Shown: positions 24,337-33,969, counted from the first letter of the stretch. The stretch: 64,000 bases of DNA from PALSA-278 sp963760285 (GCA_963760285.1 CAVXCI010000001.1:1736001-1800000); one strand, 5' to 3'. Notes: generated by a model from the sequence alone, not told the origin. Numbers and translations are program-made.

Positions 24337-25988
24337 TTCGGACCGCCTCCGCCTTCCGGCGGAATCCAGTTGATAATCTGGTAGGGGTCGGCGATGTCGC
24401 AGGTTTTGCAGTGGACGCAGTTTGACGCGTTGATCTTCAGCTTCGGCTCGCCTTTTTCCAGTATCATTTCATAAACGGCCGCGGGACAAAAATACTGGCA
24501 CGGGTTTCCGAATTCACGCACGCAACGGTCCGCGCAGATGGATGGATCGCTGACAACCAGATGGCAGGGCTGGTCTTCTTCGTGGCGCGTCCCCGAATGA
24601 TATACGTCCGTCAGGCGGTTAAACGTCAACGAACCGTCGCCCTTGAAACGCGCGGATTGATCCACCAGCACGCGCTGGTGATTCAGCTTGTGGTACTCCG
24701 TATATCCGGCGGCGCTGCGCATGGGATCCACAAACCCGCGGCCGCCGGAAACGAACTGAAATCCCGCCTGCGCCAGTCCGCTCCAGAGTCCGCCGTGAAA
24801 CGCCTGATGGAAATTCCTGACTTCCCATAATTCGTTCTTGATCCAGCTGGCGTCCAATCGTCTTGTGTATTCCGCCAGTGTTTTGCTGGACGTATCTCCG
24901 GCGCAGAGTGCTTCATAAATCGTTTCCGCCGCCAGCATCCCGCTTTTAATAGCGATGTGAATTCCCTTGAGCCGTTGCGAATTCAGCAGGCTGCCGGAAT
25001 CCCCGATGATCAAGCCACCATCCATGTGCGCGCGCGGCATGGAATACCACCCGCCGTAGGGGACCGTCTTTGCCCCGTACCGCACCAGCTTCCCGCCTTC
25101 CAGAATTTTCCGGGCAAATCGATGTGTCTTGAATTTCTGAAATGCTTCGTGCGGGTCAAAGAGCGGATCGTGATACTCCAGGGCCACCACCATCCCAATG
25201 GAAACTCGATTGTCATTCAATCCGTAAATCCAGCCGCCGCCATAGATGTCGCTGGCGAGCGGCCATCCCAGCGTGTGGGCCACGAACCCCGGCTGAATGC
25301 GCCCCGGCTGGACGTCCCACAGTTCCTTGATTCCGATGCCATAAGTCTGCGGGTTCAATCCATCCAGTTCCAGCCGCGCGACCACTTCCTTGGTGAGCGA
25401 GCCGCGCGGTCCTTCGGAAAGCACCGTCACCTTGGCGCGCAACTCATAGCCCGGAGTGAAATTATCCTTGGGCTTACCTTCCTTGTCGACGCCCTTGTCT
25501 TCCGTGATCACGCCGGCGATTCCGTCCTTCTCAAAAATCGGACTGGCGCCGGAAAACTGGGTGAAAATATTCACGCCGGTTTTTTCCACCAGTCCGCCCA
25601 GCCATTTCGTCAATTTGTTCAGAGAAACGATGTAGTTTCCGTGGTTTTGCAAGGGCGGAGGAGTGATGGGGAGTTTATAGGTGCTCCCTTGGGTCAGGAA
25701 ATACGCCGCGTCGTCCGTCACCAGCGCATCGAGCGGCGCGGTTTTCTCGAAATCCGGGACCAGCTCGCGCAAGCCGCGCGGATCCATGATCGCTCCGGAT
25801 AGCTGATGCGCGCCCAGTTCGCGAGCCTTTTCCAGCACGTAAATATTTTCGGAGGAAAGCTCAGGTTTCTTGCCGGCGGCGTTGTGCTGCTCAATCAGCC
25901 GCGCCAGTTGCAGCGCGCAGGAAAGTCCGGCGGGGCCGGCTCCCACAATCAGTACATCGGCTTCCAAAACCTCGCGCTCGATTGCCAT
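24321..25988 (-). CDS. Electron transfer flavoprotein-ubiquinone oxidoreductase
   Basis: Membrane-associated FAD and 4Fe-4S protein that passes electrons from reduced ETF to quinone. 555 residues, the usual length. FAD motif VLIVGAGPAGLSCALQLARL at the N-terminus, IIGDSGSLLNSQRLKGIHIA as the second FAD contact, and the C-terminal cluster region ADRCVREFGNPCQYFCPAAV with NCVHCKTCDIADPYQIINW (Cys ligands). It partners with EtfAB encoded at 27734-29509 on the same strand; a SDR/TetR pair separates them. Overlaps the upstream convergent gene by 16 bases. Confidence 0.96.
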   Translation of the reverse strand: MAIEREVLEADVLIVGAGPAGLSCALQLARLIEQHNAAGKKPELSSENIYVLEKARELGAHQLSGAIMDPRGLRELVPDFEKTAPLDALVTDDAAYFLTQGSTYKLPITPPPLQNHGNYIVSLNKLTKWLGGLVEKTGVNIFTQFSGASPIFEKDGIAGVITEDKGVDKEGKPKDNFTPGYELRAKVTVLSEGPRGSLTKEVVARLELDGLNPQTYGIGIKELWDVQPGRIQPGFVAHTLGWPLASDIYGGGWIYGLNDNRVSIGMVVALEYHDPLFDPHEAFQKFKTHRFARKILEGGKLVRYGAKTVPYGGWYSMPRAHMDGGLIIGDSGSLLNSQRLKGIHIAIKSGMLAAETIYEALCAGDTSSKTLAEYTRRLDASWIKNELWEVRNFHQAFHGGLWSGLAQAGFQFVSGGRGFVDPMRSAAGYTEYHKLNHQRVLVDQSARFKGDGSLTFNRLTDVYHSGTRHEEDQPCHLVVSDPSICADRCVREFGNPCQYFCPAAVYEMILEKGEPKLKINASNCVHCKTCDIADPYQIINWIPPEGGGGPNYEGM

Positions 25989-26146
25989 GCGGGTATTGTA
26001 TCAAATCAGTTTCGTTCGCCTGATTGCGGGAGAGACGTAATCTTTCCATTGCGGAAGGGCGAACCCCTTGCGCTTCTCCAGTGATGTGATGCGCGGACGA
26101 CCCGAGCAAGCGCCGTCCGCCGTTGCAATGCCGGGCAAATGCCGTG

Positions 26147-26896
26147 TTATACGGCGGTGACGCCGCCATCAGCGGGCAAGTCAATACCGGCGATGTAGCT
26201 GCTTTCATCCGAGGCGAGAAACAGAGCAGCCGCTGCTATTTCTTCGGGGCGGCCGAGCCGTCCGAGCGGCGTCATGGCCGAAATTTGAGCCCTCAGTCCG
26301 TCCGCCATTTCCCTGGATGAAAATTGCCCGTTAATGATCGGTGTTTCGACTCCCCCAGGGCTGATTATATTGACCCTGATCCTGCGGTCCTTCAGTTCCA
26401 TCGTCCAGGTCCGGACAAATGAGCGCAGCGCCGCCTTGGTTGCGCTGTAGGTGCTGTAACCCGGGATTCCTTTCACCCAAACCCCGGAGCCGATGAGAAT
26501 GATCGAGCCGCCGTCCTTGATCAGCGGCAACGCCTTCTGAACGGTGAAGTATGTTCCGCGGGCATTAACATTGAAAGTCTTGTCGAAATGCTCCAGAGTG
26601 ACCGCCGGCGTCGGCACTATTTCAACCACGCCCGCGTTCGCAACAACGATATCGATCTTGCCTTTTTTCGCGGCGACCACCTGATAGAGATGGTCCAGAT
26701 CGCCGAGGTTGGAGACATCGCCTTGAACCGCCGTGACGTTCCCGCCGATCTCGGCTACAGCCTGATCCAATTCAGCCTTGCGGCGTCCCGTAATGAAGAC
26801 GTACGCACCTTCTGCGACGAATCGCTTGGCGGTCGCAAGTCCGATGCCGCTGCTGCCTCCAGTGACGACAGCTACCTTATTTTTTAATATAGACAC
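26147..26896 (-). CDS. Short-chain dehydrogenase/reductase
   Basis: NAD(P)-dependent oxidoreductase of the classical SDR family, 249 residues. Cofactor motif VVTGGSSGIGLATAKRF, NAG motif VVANAGVVEI, catalytic Ser/Tyr/Lys in GSGVWVKGIPGYSTYSATKA, and the C-terminal DLPADGG. Start is GTG 26896 with AAGGAG eight bases upstream; the frame is open 11 codons further. It is divergent from a TetR-family gene, a common arrangement in which the repressor controls the dehydrogenase. The arginine after the cofactor motif (ITGRRKAEL) suggests NADP preference. Substrate unknown. The pair looks inserted between ETF-QO and etfA. Confidence 0.9.
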   Translation of the reverse strand: MSILKNKVAVVTGGSSGIGLATAKRFVAEGAYVFITGRRKAELDQAVAEIGGNVTAVQGDVSNLGDLDHLYQVVAAKKGKIDIVVANAGVVEIVPTPAVTLEHFDKTFNVNARGTYFTVQKALPLIKDGGSIILIGSGVWVKGIPGYSTYSATKAALRSFVRTWTMELKDRRIRVNIISPGGVETPIINGQFSSREMADGLRAQISAMTPLGRLGRPEEIAAAALFLASDESSYIAGIDLPADGGVTAV

Positions 26897-27034
26897 TGTT
26901 TCATCTCCTTTTCGTTGAATACCATCCAAGGTTCCGTAGTATTGTGTACCTATCGTTTCAGATGTCTGGCGTGCTTTGCGGGATGCGGGAATTTTGCCTC
27001 TTTATTGTGGAACTGCATCAAATCCCGTTTGACA

Positions 27035-27676
27035 ATGGAAAGTATGAAAAACGGAAGAACCGGACGGCCGCGGGGATTCGATGAACAGGCTGCGCTGGAA
27101 GCAGCTATGAGGGTTTTTTGGGAAAAGAGTTACGAAGGCGCAACACTTGCCGATCTGACACAGGCGATGGGCATCAATCGTTCCAGCATGTATGCGGCTT
27201 TTGGCGACAAGGAGAACCTCTTCAAGCTGGTGATCGCCCGGTATACGGAAGGCCCTCTTACCTACATACGAGAAGCGCTGAAAAAGCCGGCTATCGGCGC
27301 CGTTGTGGAGGCGCTATTGGAGGGCACGGTGGAGTTTCTGACGACTCCGGGTAACCCGCCGGGCTGCCTTTCCATACAAGCAGCTTTGGCGTGCGGCTCC
27401 AGCGCGGAGCCTATAAAGCAGATGATGATTGAATGGAGAAAACGTAGCGAGGCCGTTCTTAAAAAGCGCTTCCTGCAGGCCCGGAAAGACGGCGATCTGG
27501 ATGAGAATATAAATCCGGCTGACTTCGCGCGCTATATCTCGACGCTGCTTGCGGGCTTGGGGGTTCAAGCGGCCAATGGAGCCACGAAGACCGAGATGAG
27601 ATGCATCGCGGATACAGCCTTGCGTTTCATGGGGTACACGAAGGGCAAGCGTAAATCGGCCGCTGTGATGAAGTAA
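27035..27676 (+). CDS. TetR/AcrR-family transcriptional regulator
   Basis: 213-residue dimeric repressor. The N-terminal helix-turn-helix is visible in GATLADLTQAMGINRSSMYA followed by AFGDKENLFKLVIARY. The C-terminal ligand domain is helical and ends in a basic tail. Start at ATG 27035; ATG 27044 is an alternative. It faces the SDR gene across a 138-base region, which should hold the shared operator, though no clear palindrome was found there. It is convergent with etfA. Effector unknown. Confidence 0.88.
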   Translation: MESMKNGRTGRPRGFDEQAALEAAMRVFWEKSYEGATLADLTQAMGINRSSMYAAFGDKENLFKLVIARYTEGPLTYIREALKKPAIGAVVEALLEGTVEFLTTPGNPPGCLSIQAALACGSSAEPIKQMMIEWRKRSEAVLKKRFLQARKDGDLDENINPADFARYISTLLAGLGVQAANGATKTEMRCIADTALRFMGYTKGKRKSAAVMK

Positions 27677-27733
27677 CGCGATAAGTTTTTACAAAATTCC
27701 ATTCCGTGCCGAAGAACTTCGCGCCTGCCCAAA

Positions 27734-28726
27734 TTACGACTGTCCCTTCGCTTTTTCGAGTTCTTCGGTGAGAGCGGGAACAATTTCGAAGAGGTCGCCG
27801 ACAACTCCGTAGTCCGCAATTTCAAAAATGGGCGCGTTTTGATCCTTATTGACGGCCACGATGGTTCGCGAGCCCTTCATGCCCACCACATGCTGAATCG
27901 CTCCGCTGATGCCCAGCGCCAAATAGAGTTTCGGCGCTACCGTTTGCCCGGAGCTGCCAATCTGCCGGTCCATCGGCAGCCAGCCTTCGTCGCAGATGGG
28001 ACGCGAGGCCGCCAATTCGCCGCCCAATACCTCCGCCAGCTTCTCGGCCATGGGAATATTTTCGGGAGCCTTGATGCCCCGGCCAATAGAGACCAGAATC
28101 GGCGCCTGGGTCAGGTCTACCGCTTGTTTTGCTTCGCGGAACAATTCGCCCGGCTTCAGGCGGATCTGCTCCGGCTTCAATTCCGGGGTGAACGCTGTTA
28201 TCGCTGCCTTTCCGCTTTCGCGTTTGGCAGCTAGGTCTCCGCGGAACGCACCCGCCTGAAAGGTGGCGATCCACGGCGGCGCGCCGGCAAAAGTTACGTC
28301 CGCCACGGTTTTCCCCTGGAACATCTGCCGGACGAACACGTGCTTTCCATTTTCGAGGCGATAGCCGATGCAATCCCCGATCATTCCTCTGTCCAGCTTC
28401 GCGGAAAGTTTGGGCGCAAAATCACGAACCTGGTAGGTGTGGGGCATCACCACAATGTCCGGCCCAATTTTCTGAATCACCTGCTGCAAGGCCAGGGAAA
28501 AACCATCGGGAGTGTAATTTCCCAGTAGATTGTGCTCGACGAGAAAAACTTCACCGACCTGATACGACGCCAGCCCGTCCGCCAGCGGCGCCACTCCGTT
28601 GCCGATGACCACGCCTACAATCTCCGCCCCGTGCGCATGGCCGATTTGCTGCGCTGCGGCTACAGCCTCAAAGCTGACGTTGTTCCACTTTCCATCGCGC
28701 TGTTCGGTGATGACCAGGATTTTCAT
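27734..28726 (-). CDS. etfA: Electron transfer flavoprotein alpha subunit
   Basis: FAD-binding subunit of ETF, which accepts electrons from acyl-CoA and other dehydrogenases. 330 residues. The C-terminal FAD signature is complete: PILVSIGRGIKAPENIP, GELAASRPICDEGWLPMDRQ, IGSSGQTVAPKLYLALGISG and VAVNKDQNAPIFEIADYGVV. The ATG lies 12 bases after the etfB stop. Together with ETF-QO (24321) it would couple dehydrogenases to the quinone pool. Confidence 0.96.
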   Translation of the reverse strand: MKILVITEQRDGKWNNVSFEAVAAAQQIGHAHGAEIVGVVIGNGVAPLADGLASYQVGEVFLVEHNLLGNYTPDGFSLALQQVIQKIGPDIVVMPHTYQVRDFAPKLSAKLDRGMIGDCIGYRLENGKHVFVRQMFQGKTVADVTFAGAPPWIATFQAGAFRGDLAAKRESGKAAITAFTPELKPEQIRLKPGELFREAKQAVDLTQAPILVSIGRGIKAPENIPMAEKLAEVLGGELAASRPICDEGWLPMDRQIGSSGQTVAPKLYLALGISGAIQHVVGMKGSRTIVAVNKDQNAPIFEIADYGVVGDLFEIVPALTEELEKAKGQS

Positions 28727-28738
28727 CGGCAGACTCTC

Positions 28739-29509
28739 TTAGATGGCCCGCGCTTCGTGTTTCAGTTTTTCCACCAGCCTGGAGGCAATTTCCTTGGGCG
28801 TTCCGCTGATAAATTCCGTTTTTTTCGTTTTCCGCGGGACGTAAATTCGTTCCACATGCTCCGTGGGCGCGTCCGCCACGCCGAGTGATGCCCGCGGGAT
28901 GCTGGCGATCTCCTTCTTCTTGGCGGCCATGATGCCTTTCAGCGTGGCGTAGCGCGGCTTGTTGCAGCCCGACTGAATAGTGAGCACCGCGGGCAGCGGC
29001 AGCTCCACCCACTGAAACCATCCGGCTTCCAGTTCGCGCTTCAGCTTCATGGAGCCGTCCGTGACTTCAATCTGCATGATGATGGTTGCATGCGGACGTC
29101 CCAGAAGTTCCGCCAGCAACACTCCCGTTTGTCCGAAACCCTGGTCGTCGCTTTGCAGGCCCGTCAGAAGGAGGTCGAAATTCTCCTTTTCAATCGCCGC
29201 GGCCAGTGATCGCGAGGCGGCCAGGGGGTCCAGCAAATAGAACTTGTCGTCCAAAACGTGGATGCCGCGATCCGCACCCTTGGCCAGCGCTTCCTTGATG
29301 GTTTGTTTCACGCGCTCCGGCCCCATGGAAATGGCCACTACTTCGCCGCCGTGCTTTTCCTTGAGGCGCAGGGCCTCTTCGAGAGCGTAAGTGTCCGGCT
29401 CGTTGGTTTCGAAGCCGATGTCGGCTTCGCGAATCCACCGGCTGTCTTCGGCGATGACCAGCGGAGCGTCCTTCGCCGGCACCTGTTTCACGCAAACGCC
29501 GATTTTCAA
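28739..29509 (-). CDS. etfB: Electron transfer flavoprotein beta subunit
   Basis: AMP-binding subunit of ETF, 256 residues. Starts at TTG 29509, with GGGGGAGA seven bases upstream; KIGVCVKQVPAKDAPLVI begins the domain directly. Signature LLLTGLQSDDQGFGQTGVLL and the region VELPLPAVLTIQSGCNKPRY are typical. It lies 67 bases after fabF, so the ETF genes may be read as the tail of the fatty-acid operon. Confidence 0.95.
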   Translation of the reverse strand: MKIGVCVKQVPAKDAPLVIAEDSRWIREADIGFETNEPDTYALEEALRLKEKHGGEVVAISMGPERVKQTIKEALAKGADRGIHVLDDKFYLLDPLAASRSLAAAIEKENFDLLLTGLQSDDQGFGQTGVLLAELLGRPHATIIMQIEVTDGSMKLKRELEAGWFQWVELPLPAVLTIQSGCNKPRYATLKGIMAAKKKEIASIPRASLGVADAPTEHVERIYVPRKTKKTEFISGTPKEIASRLVEKLKHEARAI

Positions 29510-29576
29510 AGTGCTATCTCCCCCGGATGATTCACTGAAAGAGCGTGGGCAAAATTTCCTGCAGCGGCTTCCGCGA

Positions 29577-30821
29577 TCATTTCTCCTGCCAGCGCTTAAA
29601 GGCCAGGGCCGCGTTCGTTCCGCCGAACCCGAACGAATTGGACAGAGCGTAGGTCACTTTCCCGGGGCGCGCTTTATTGGGGATGTAATCCAGGTCGCAT
29701 TCCGGGTCGGGATGCTCGTAGTTGATCGTCGGCGGCATGATCTGATCCCGCAGTGCGAGAACACTGATGCCCGCCTCCAGGCCGCCCGCGCCGCCGAGCA
29801 AATGGCCGGTCATGGACTTGGTGGAACTAACTGGCACCTGCCTGGCGCGCTCACCGAAGACGCGCTTCAGAGCCACGGTTTCGATGGCATCGCCGATGGG
29901 CGTCGAAGTGCCGTGCGCATTCACGTATCCAATATCGGCTGGACCAATCCCAGCATCCTTCAATGTCCGCAACATGACGCGGTATGCGCCATCGCCGTTT
30001 TCGGCCGGTTGCGTGATATGACACGCGTCGCCCGCCATGCCGTATCCCACGACTTCCGCCAGGATGGGCGCGCCGCGGCGCCGCGCCATTTCCAGCTCTT
30101 CAAGAATCAGCACACCCGCGCCCTCCCCCACCACGAATCCGTCCCGTTCCATGTCGAACGGGCGGCTGGCGCGTGTCGGTTCGTCGTTCCGGGTTGAAAG
30201 CGCTTTCATGGCCGCAAATCCGCCGATACCCATTGAAGTGATGGAGGCTTCGGCTCCTCCAGCAATCATGGCCACGGCATCCCCGCGCTGGATGATCTTG
30301 AACGCGTCGCCCACGGCGTGGGCGGAAGCGGAGCATGCTGTTGCCGTGGCTGAATTTGGCCCCCGCGCGCCATAGCGAATGGAAATAAACCCGGAGGCAA
30401 GATTGATAATTGCAGCGGGAATAAAGAACGGGGAGATCTTGCCGGGGCCGCCCTGCAAAAGCTTGTTGTGCTCGCGCTCGATGACGTCGAATCCGCCGAT
30501 CCCGCTGGCGATGTAAACCCCGGTGTCGTCGGCGATCTCCGGCGTCACCTTCAAGCCGGACATTTTCATCGCGAAATCCGTGGCGGCGATGGCCAGTTGA
30601 ATAAACCGGCCCATTTTTTTCAATTCCTTCTTCTCGATCCACAACAAAGGATCGAAGCCTCGGACTTCACCCGCAATACGGCAGTCAAACGCCGTGGCGT
30701 CGAACTGGGTGATCGTTCCGATGCCGCTCTGGCCGGAAAGCAGGTTTTTCCAGACTTCTTCCGTCCCGATTCCGCAGGCGCAGACGAGCCCAACGCCCGT
30801 GACGACAACTCGGCGGTTCAA
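29577..30821 (-). CDS. fabF: Beta-ketoacyl-ACP synthase II
   Basis: Condensing enzyme that elongates acyl-ACP with malonyl-ACP. 414 residues. Active-site Cys in TACSASAHAVGDA, catalytic His residues in VNAHGTSTPIGDAIET and STKSMTGHLLGGAGGLEAG, and the C-terminal SNSFGFGGTNAAL. Start is TTG 30821, with GGGAGA about eight bases before it. It follows acpP by 32 bases, the classical order. No fabH is in the block, so initiation must use another gene elsewhere. Confidence 0.97.
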   Translation of the reverse strand: MNRRVVVTGVGLVCACGIGTEEVWKNLLSGQSGIGTITQFDATAFDCRIAGEVRGFDPLLWIEKKELKKMGRFIQLAIAATDFAMKMSGLKVTPEIADDTGVYIASGIGGFDVIEREHNKLLQGGPGKISPFFIPAAIINLASGFISIRYGARGPNSATATACSASAHAVGDAFKIIQRGDAVAMIAGGAEASITSMGIGGFAAMKALSTRNDEPTRASRPFDMERDGFVVGEGAGVLILEELEMARRRGAPILAEVVGYGMAGDACHITQPAENGDGAYRVMLRTLKDAGIGPADIGYVNAHGTSTPIGDAIETVALKRVFGERARQVPVSSTKSMTGHLLGGAGGLEAGISVLALRDQIMPPTINYEHPDPECDLDYIPNKARPGKVTYALSNSFGFGGTNAALAFKRWQEK

Positions 30822-30853
30822 TGTTAATTTCTCCCGGATGTCCTGCTGGAAGT

Positions 30854-31099
30854 TTACTTTTTTGCCTGGGATTGTTTCTCGATGTACGCAACGGCGTCCT
30901 TCACCGTTGTAATTTTCTCCGCGTCCTCATCCGGAATTTCGATGTCGAACGCCTCTTCAAAGGCCATCACCAGCTCGACGGTGTCGAGCGAATCGGCTCC
31001 CAGGTCGTCCACAAATGATGCTGTCGGTGTCACTTCGCCTTCATCCACACCGAGCTGCTCGACAATAATCTGCTTTACGCGTTCTTCCACGCTGGCCAT
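30854..31099 (-). CDS. acpP: Acyl carrier protein
   Basis: 81-residue acidic carrier of the growing acyl chain. The phosphopantetheine Ser is in DLGADSLDTVELVMAFEE. Ends with a Lys-rich tail. GGAGG lies seven bases before ATG 31099. Flanked by fabG and fabF as in most bacteria; the 123-base gap after fabG contains a small hairpin. Confidence 0.97.
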   Translation of the reverse strand: MASVEERVKQIIVEQLGVDEGEVTPTASFVDDLGADSLDTVELVMAFEEAFDIEIPDEDAEKITTVKDAVAYIEKQSQAKK

Positions 31100-31123
31100 A
31101 CTATTCGCCTCCGTTCTGATTTC

Positions 31124-31142
31124 TGCCCGTTACGGCCGGGCA
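31124..31142 (-). promoter_or_regulatory. Hairpin in the acpP leader
   Basis: TGCCCG/CGGGCA is a perfect 6-bp inverted repeat with a 7-base loop, about 25 bases upstream of the acpP ATG and between fabG and acpP. There is no T-run. It may modulate the much higher expression that acpP needs relative to fabG, for example as an mRNA processing or stability element; this is inference. Confidence 0.35.
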
Positions 31143-31222
31143 CTCTCTCGGTGTTGATCAATCCCCGGCAAACCTTCACATTCTATTCACACCGTTGTGC
31201 ATGGTCAACTTTGCATCGCTTC

Positions 31223-31969
31223 TCAACCCATATACATCCCGCCGTTTACGTTCAACGTCTGTCCGGTGATATACCCCGCCTCCTCGCTGGCCAAAAAGAG
31301 AATCGCGGCAGCCACGTCTCCTGGCTCTCCCATGCGGCCCAGCGGGATACGCTCCATCAGGGCCTTTTTCACTTCCTCGGAGAGCGACGCCGTCATCGGC
31401 GTGTCAATGAATCCCGGCGCGATGGCATTTACGGTGATGTTCCGGGATGCAATCTCAGCGGCAACAGTGCGTGTGAGGCCGATCAGTCCTGCCTTGGCCG
31501 CAACGTAATTGGCCTGGCCCGGATTGCCGGTTTGCGCCACCACCGAAGTGATGTTGATGATGCGCCCGTAGCGCTGCTTCACCATGGCGGCGAGCGCCTG
31601 CTGCATGCAGAGATGCGCGCCCGTTAGATTGGTCTGAATCACCGCGTCCCAATCGTCCCGCTTCATTCGCAACGCCAGTCCATCGCGAGTCACCGCGGCA
31701 TTGTTCACCAGAATGTCCAGTTTTCCGAAGTGCGCCAGCGTCTGCTTAAATCCATTCTTCACTTGCTCGCCGTCGGCAACATCCATCTGTATGGCGAGCG
31801 CCCGGCCTCCCGCGGCCTCAATCTCGCGCGCCAGTTCCGCCAATTTTTCCGCATTGCGCGCCGCCACAGCCAGCGCTGCTCCGGCTTCCGCCAGCTTTAG
31901 AGCGGCAGCGCGCCCAATCCCCTGAGACGCGCCAGTAACCAGCGCCACGCGGTCGCGCAAAGAAAACAT
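31223..31969 (-). CDS. fabG: 3-oxoacyl-ACP reductase
   Basis: NADPH-dependent reductase of the elongation cycle, SDR family, 248 residues. Cofactor loop VTGASQGIGRAAALKL, NNAAVTRDGLALRMK, catalytic Ser-Tyr-Lys in ITSVVAQTGNPGQANYVAAK, and the C-terminal YITGQTLNVNGGMYMG, all strongly FabG-like. It begins six bases after the fabD stop. Confidence 0.97.
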   Translation of the reverse strand: MFSLRDRVALVTGASQGIGRAAALKLAEAGAALAVAARNAEKLAELAREIEAAGGRALAIQMDVADGEQVKNGFKQTLAHFGKLDILVNNAAVTRDGLALRMKRDDWDAVIQTNLTGAHLCMQQALAAMVKQRYGRIINITSVVAQTGNPGQANYVAAKAGLIGLTRTVAAEIASRNITVNAIAPGFIDTPMTASLSEEVKKALMERIPLGRMGEPGDVAAAILFLASEEAGYITGQTLNVNGGMYMG

Positions 31970-31974
31970 CGCCG

Positions 31975-32931
31975 TCAGACCTCCGCCTCTTCACGAGTTT
32001 GCACCAGCTTCGACAACGTGGCCGCCAGGCTCGCCGCGTCCTCGACGTTGAAGCAGTGGACGGAGCGCTCGATTTGCCTCAGGACCCCGGTGAGAACCTT
32101 TCCCGGCCCAACTTCTATGAATGTGGTCGCGCCCAGAGTCAGCAATTCGCGAATGGAATCTTCCCAGCGTACCGGGAGAGACACCTGGCGGATCAGCGCC
32201 TGCCGCGCTTCGCCTCCCGTGGTGATTTCATCGGCGTCAACATTGGTCACCAGAGGAAAGCGCAAATCTGAAAACGTTGTCTCGTGGAGGTCTTGCTGGA
32301 GCCGCTCCTGCGCGGGACGCATCAGTTCGCAATGGAACGGAGCCGAAACGGCCAGCATTACGGCCCGCTTCGCGCCATTTTGCGAGGCCAGTTCCACGGC
32401 GCGTTTCACGGCCGCGGCGTGGCCGGAAATTACCGTCTGCGCCGGCGAATTCAAATTGGCGGGAGTTACCATTTCGCCGTTGGCGGCGCGCTGGCAAATT
32501 TCGATTACCAATCCGGGAGCCAGTCCCATAATGGCCGCCATGGCGCCCTCGCCGAGTGGAATCGCTTCCTGCATGTATTGCCCGCGCATGCGCACCAGCC
32601 GTATCGCCGCGGTAAAATCCAGCGCACCCGCGGCAACCAGAGCTGAATATTCGCCCAGGCTGTGTCCGGCCACATAGTTCGGAGCCACGCCATGCGCCTC
32701 CAACAAGCGGAACGCGGCCACGGAAACGGCCAGAATTGCCGGCTGGGTGTTTTCCGTCAGCTTTAGCTCTTCGTCGGGCCCTTCAAAGCACAATTTCGAA
32801 AGAGAAAAGCCCAATGCGCTATCCGCTTCCTCGAAGACGGCGCGCGCTTCTGGAAAATTCTCCGCCAAGTCACGGCCCATGCCCGTGTATTGCGAGGCCT
32901 GTCCCGGGAAAATGAATGCAAGATGGCTCAT
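31975..32931 (-). CDS. fabD: Malonyl-CoA:ACP transacylase
   Basis: Loads malonyl groups onto ACP. 318 residues. FPGQASQYTGMGRDL near the N-terminus, nucleophile Ser in YVAGHSLGEYSALVAAGAL, catalytic His in SAPFHCELMRPA, and the C-terminal EVGPGKVLTGVLRQI. Complete and typical. 24 bases after plsX. Confidence 0.97.
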   Translation of the reverse strand: MSHLAFIFPGQASQYTGMGRDLAENFPEARAVFEEADSALGFSLSKLCFEGPDEELKLTENTQPAILAVSVAAFRLLEAHGVAPNYVAGHSLGEYSALVAAGALDFTAAIRLVRMRGQYMQEAIPLGEGAMAAIMGLAPGLVIEICQRAANGEMVTPANLNSPAQTVISGHAAAVKRAVELASQNGAKRAVMLAVSAPFHCELMRPAQERLQQDLHETTFSDLRFPLVTNVDADEITTGGEARQALIRQVSLPVRWEDSIRELLTLGATTFIEVGPGKVLTGVLRQIERSVHCFNVEDAASLAATLSKLVQTREEAEV

Positions 32932-32955
32932 AAGGGTCGTTTCCGAAAAGCGCGG

Positions 32956-33969
32956 CTACGCGTGGACTTCCAATGGCACGGCCGACAATTCCTGTTGGAT
33001 TTTTTCGTTGATCCGCGACCGGCTCAAACTCGCCGCTACGCGAATGGCATTCTTGATGGCGTTGGCATTGGATTTCCCGTGGCCAATCACCACGATGCCG
33101 CGCACTCCCAGCAAAGGCGCGCCGCCATATTCCGTGTAGTCAATTTTCTTCCGAAAATCACGGAAGGCGCTCCGCGCCAGCACGTATCCCATCTGCGAAC
33201 TCAGCCGGCTTTGCAACTCCTTCTTCAGCATGGCGGCGATATGTTGCGCCACTCCCTCGCTGATCTTCAAGGCCACGTTGCCCACAAAGCCGTCGCATAC
33301 AATCACGTCCACGTCTCCGCCGAACGCCTCCCGGCCTTCCACGTTGCCCACAAAATTCAGCGAGGTTTGCTTCAGCAGGTTGTGCGCATCGCGCGTGAGT
33401 TCGTTGCCCTTCATTTCCTCTTCACCGATGGAAAGCAATCCTACCTTGGGCCGCTTGGTCCCAAAAATCGCGCGATAATAGATTTCCCCCATCACCGCAA
33501 ACTGCTCCAGATGCTCCGCCCGGGAATCCACATTGGCGCCCACGTCCAGAATCACGGTCACGCCGCCGCGTGACGTGGGGAACGGCGCGGCCAGCGCCGC
33601 GCGGTGGACAGAGGGCAAAGTTCCCAGCGTCAACAATGCCGTGGCCATCACCGCCCCGGTATTGCCGGCGCTGACCATGGCATCGGCTTTCCCTTGTTTC
33701 ACCAGGCGGGCCGCCACGTGAACGGAACTGTCCCGCTTTTTTCGAAAGGCGTGCGTGGGCGAATCCTGCATGGTGATCACTTCGCTCGCCGGCACCACCT
33801 CTATCGGGAGGTTCCTGGTTCGGTGCCGTTGCAGTTCCTGCCGCAAGGCGGGTTCCTGCCCGGTAAGAAGGACGCGGACACCCAATTCACGCGCTGCTTG
33901 CGCCGCGCCTTCGACTTCGGCACGGGGCGCGTGGTCCCCTCCCATTGCGTCCAGCGCAATTGTAATCAT
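32956..33969 (-). CDS. plsX: Phosphate acyltransferase PlsX
   Basis: Converts acyl-ACP to acyl-phosphate, linking fatty-acid synthesis to phospholipid synthesis; peripheral to the inner membrane. 337 residues. IALDAMGGDHAPRAEVEGA at the N-terminus, MVSAGNTGAVMATALLTLG, and VDVIVCDGFVGNVALKISEG are family signatures. Position after rpmF and before fabD is the standard order, except that fabH normally sits between plsX and fabD and is absent. Confidence 0.96.
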   Translation of the reverse strand: MITIALDAMGGDHAPRAEVEGAAQAARELGVRVLLTGQEPALRQELQRHRTRNLPIEVVPASEVITMQDSPTHAFRKKRDSSVHVAARLVKQGKADAMVSAGNTGAVMATALLTLGTLPSVHRAALAAPFPTSRGGVTVILDVGANVDSRAEHLEQFAVMGEIYYRAIFGTKRPKVGLLSIGEEEMKGNELTRDAHNLLKQTSLNFVGNVEGREAFGGDVDVIVCDGFVGNVALKISEGVAQHIAAMLKKELQSRLSSQMGYVLARSAFRDFRKKIDYTEYGGAPLLGVRGIVVIGHGKSNANAIKNAIRVAASLSRSRINEKIQQELSAVPLEVHA

